DNA of 64,000 bases from WTGA01 sp965231865 (GTDB lineage: Bacteria; Pseudomonadota; Gammaproteobacteria; Arenicellales; Poriferihabitantaceae): NCBI GenBank assembly GCA_965231865.1, contig CBDDOJ010000002.1:1798001-1862000 (forward strand), given 5' to 3'. Each line of letters opens with the position of its first letter. Within the stretch, counting starts at the first letter, position 1. The translations under genes were made by a program, and so were the position numbers. This document shows positions 62,601 through 64,000 of the stretch, in pieces. Below the pieces are notes generated by a model. It saw nothing but the letters and a program-made list of their open reading frames with translations, ran no database searches and was not told the origin of the DNA.

Positions 62601-63785
62601 ATGGATCCCGTCTGGTTATTGCTTCTTCTACCCCTGGCGGCTGCTGGAGGCTGGTACATGGCCATGAATGAACGCAACCGGCCAACTCGGCCAACGCGTT
62701 CCAGGGACCTGCCCGAATCCTATTTCAAGGGACTCAGTTTTTTGTTGAATGAGCAGCCGGACAAGGCATTGCAGGTATTTTTGGAAGTCGTTGAAGTGGA
62801 CAAGGAAACCGTGGAAATGCATTTAGCACTCGGTAATTTGTTTAGACGTCTCGGAGAAGTGGGGCGGGCGACCCGTATTCACCAGAACCTGGTGGCGAGG
62901 ACGGACCTGGATGACAGCCTGCGTTCCATGGCCCTGTTCGAACTGGGCCAGGATTACTTTAAGGCCGGGCTGTTTGATCGGGCAGAAAACCTGTTCCAGG
63001 AACTGAGGCAGGTCGCTGAATACCGGGAGCAGACCTGCCGGTTTCTGTTGCAGATTTACGACCAGGAAAAAGAATGGAAAAACGCCATTCAGATTGCCGA
63101 AGAGCTGGATCGATTTTCAGAACAGGGCTATTCAGCCACCATTGCGCACTATAACTGCGAGCTTGCCGAAGGCGCAATCGCTGAGGGCAACAACCAGATC
63201 GCGGAAGGATACCTCGAATCGGCATTCAAGAAGGATATGAGATGTGTCAGAGCCATCATCCTGTCTGGTCGTATTGCCTCAATGAAGGGGAATCACGCCC
63301 ATGCGATTGTGATCTGGCGGGGGCTGGAGCGTTGGGCTCCGGAAGCGATTGGCGAGGTGGTGGGGCATGTCGCCAACAGTTACCGCCAGCTTGGGGATGA
63401 GAAATCCCTGGTCAGGTTTCTCGAATCCTCGTTGAAAAAAAATTCCGACCCCCGGATTATCGCCAAACTGGTTCAGTTGACCGGTCAGAAACAGGGGCAT
63501 GCAGCGGAGCAGGCCAGGCTGCTGGAACTGGTTCGAAAATATCCGAATCTGGAAAGCCTGTCCCAGTTGATGTCCAATCGAAGCAGGGACCCGGATGCAA
63601 GCCGGCAGGGAAAGGACATTTCCATTTTGGCGGGACTGCTTTCTGATGTGGTTGAAACGGGGAAGAGCTACAATTGCAGCCAATGCGGATTTCAGAGTAA
63701 CGCGCTGCACTGGCAGTGCCCGGGATGCAAGGGGTGGGAAACGATACGCAGGCAGTCCGGGGTGAAACTTGCCACGCACCCCTGA
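62601..63785 (+). CDS. lapB: Lipopolysaccharide assembly protein LapB
   Basis: 394 aa. An N-terminal membrane anchor (residues 3-20) is followed by about nine TPR-like repeats and a C-terminal rubredoxin-type zinc knuckle (CSQCGF and CPGCKGW). LapB is the adaptor that brings LpxC to FtsH. The DLPESYFKGLSFLLNEQPDK segment after the anchor is typical of the family. Same order and spacing as in other Gammaproteobacteria. Confidence 0.94.
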   Translation: MDPVWLLLLLPLAAAGGWYMAMNERNRPTRPTRSRDLPESYFKGLSFLLNEQPDKALQVFLEVVEVDKETVEMHLALGNLFRRLGEVGRATRIHQNLVARTDLDDSLRSMALFELGQDYFKAGLFDRAENLFQELRQVAEYREQTCRFLLQIYDQEKEWKNAIQIAEELDRFSEQGYSATIAHYNCELAEGAIAEGNNQIAEGYLESAFKKDMRCVRAIILSGRIASMKGNHAHAIVIWRGLERWAPEAIGEVVGHVANSYRQLGDEKSLVRFLESSLKKNSDPRIIAKLVQLTGQKQGHAAEQARLLELVRKYPNLESLSQLMSNRSRDPDASRQGKDISILAGLLSDVVETGKSYNCSQCGFQSNALHWQCPGCKGWETIRRQSGVKLATHP

Positions 63786-64000
63786 CTTCGGCCATGAACA
63801 GGGTGGCAACCGGTTGAAGTTGAAATGGTGCAGTGCAGGAATTCGATCCCCCCACAGTCCCGTTAAAATCAGGCGCGCGGTGAAGCCATCGTTGAAGGCC
63901 GCAATGGTCTCGCTTGCGCCGTAACCAGATAAATACCGGATAGACCTGTTTTGGAATCGGTGGACCACCAACTCGATAAACTGGCTGACACCAAAGTGCT
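63786..64000. other. Right-edge sequence, no gene called
   Basis: 215 bp. A minus-strand frame reading in from the edge contains FIELVVHRFQNRSIRYLSGY and GASETIAAFNDGF, which looks protein-like and could be the end of a gene lying outside the window. I do not recognise it, and the same frame runs on into lapB antisense, so no end can be set. Confidence 0.25.

Noticed and set aside
63279..63971. 230-codon minus-strand frame at the right edge
   Set aside because: Most of it is antisense to lapB. Only the outer 120 bp look protein-like, so it was reported as unresolved rather than called.
1..64000. CRISPR arrays, tRNA and rRNA genes
   Set aside because: No regularly spaced repeats and no cloverleaf or rRNA sequence was seen on reading, though a tRNA scan was not possible.

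Overview
The window reads as a chromosomal segment of a fairly GC-rich gammaproteobacterium. Two classic gammaproteobacterial gene orders support this: orn ... queG ... nnr-tsaE-amiC-mutL-miaA-hfq-hflX, and gyrA-pheA-tyrA-aroA-cmk-rpsA-ihfB-lapA-lapB. MutL keeps an endonuclease-type DxHA-X2-E-X4-E motif, as in lineages without MutH. No rRNA, tRNA or CRISPR array was seen.

Layout. 1-8842: the end of orn, a gamma-glutamyltransferase, then a four-gene plus-strand cluster (DUF1302 outer-membrane protein, DUF1329 protein, YCF48-like repeat protein, MMPL/RND transporter) that looks like one envelope transport machine. 9071-10539: an IS4-family element with exact 10-bp target duplications and a twice-frameshifted transposase, inserted at the stop codon of an OmpW-like beta-barrel gene. 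11636-13140: an AbiE toxin-antitoxin locus with an intact antitoxin and a broken toxin. 13370-25306: mostly metabolic and transport genes (2-hydroxyacid dehydrogenase, two MFS carriers, family 6 DNA glycosylase, queG, ureohydrolase, LysE-like exporter, ClC protein without the gating Arg-Glu pair, dienelactone hydrolase, nnr). 25423-31765: tsaE-amiC-mutL-miaA-hfq-hflX, tightly packed with several overlaps.

31766-49038 is an accessory defence and mobility island wedged between hflX and gyrA. It holds a HigBA remnant, an MmeI-type single-chain restriction-modification enzyme, an unknown 281-aa protein, a RhuM remnant, HipBA, a CueO-like multicopper oxidase, a RhuM-Fic fusion, and a HEPN-MNT-AlbA_2 operon. 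It ends in a three-level nest of mobile elements. An IS66-type element (44079-49030, 8-bp duplication) carries a DNA adenine methylase gene ahead of its transposase. That methylase is split by an IS1380 element (45915-48465, 4-bp duplication). The IS1380 transposase is itself split by an 897-bp group II intron (47148-48044) that encodes no reverse transcriptase. Removing each layer on paper restores the reading frame of the layer below exactly.

49234-63785 returns to core genes: gyrA, pheA, tyrA, an inserted EmrAB efflux pair with a divergent LysR regulator, then aroA, cmk, rpsA, ihfB, lapA and lapB. Single-base indels cluster in mobile and toxin genes (IS4, AbiEii, RhuM, IS66) while the core genes read through cleanly, so these look like real decay rather than sequencing error.
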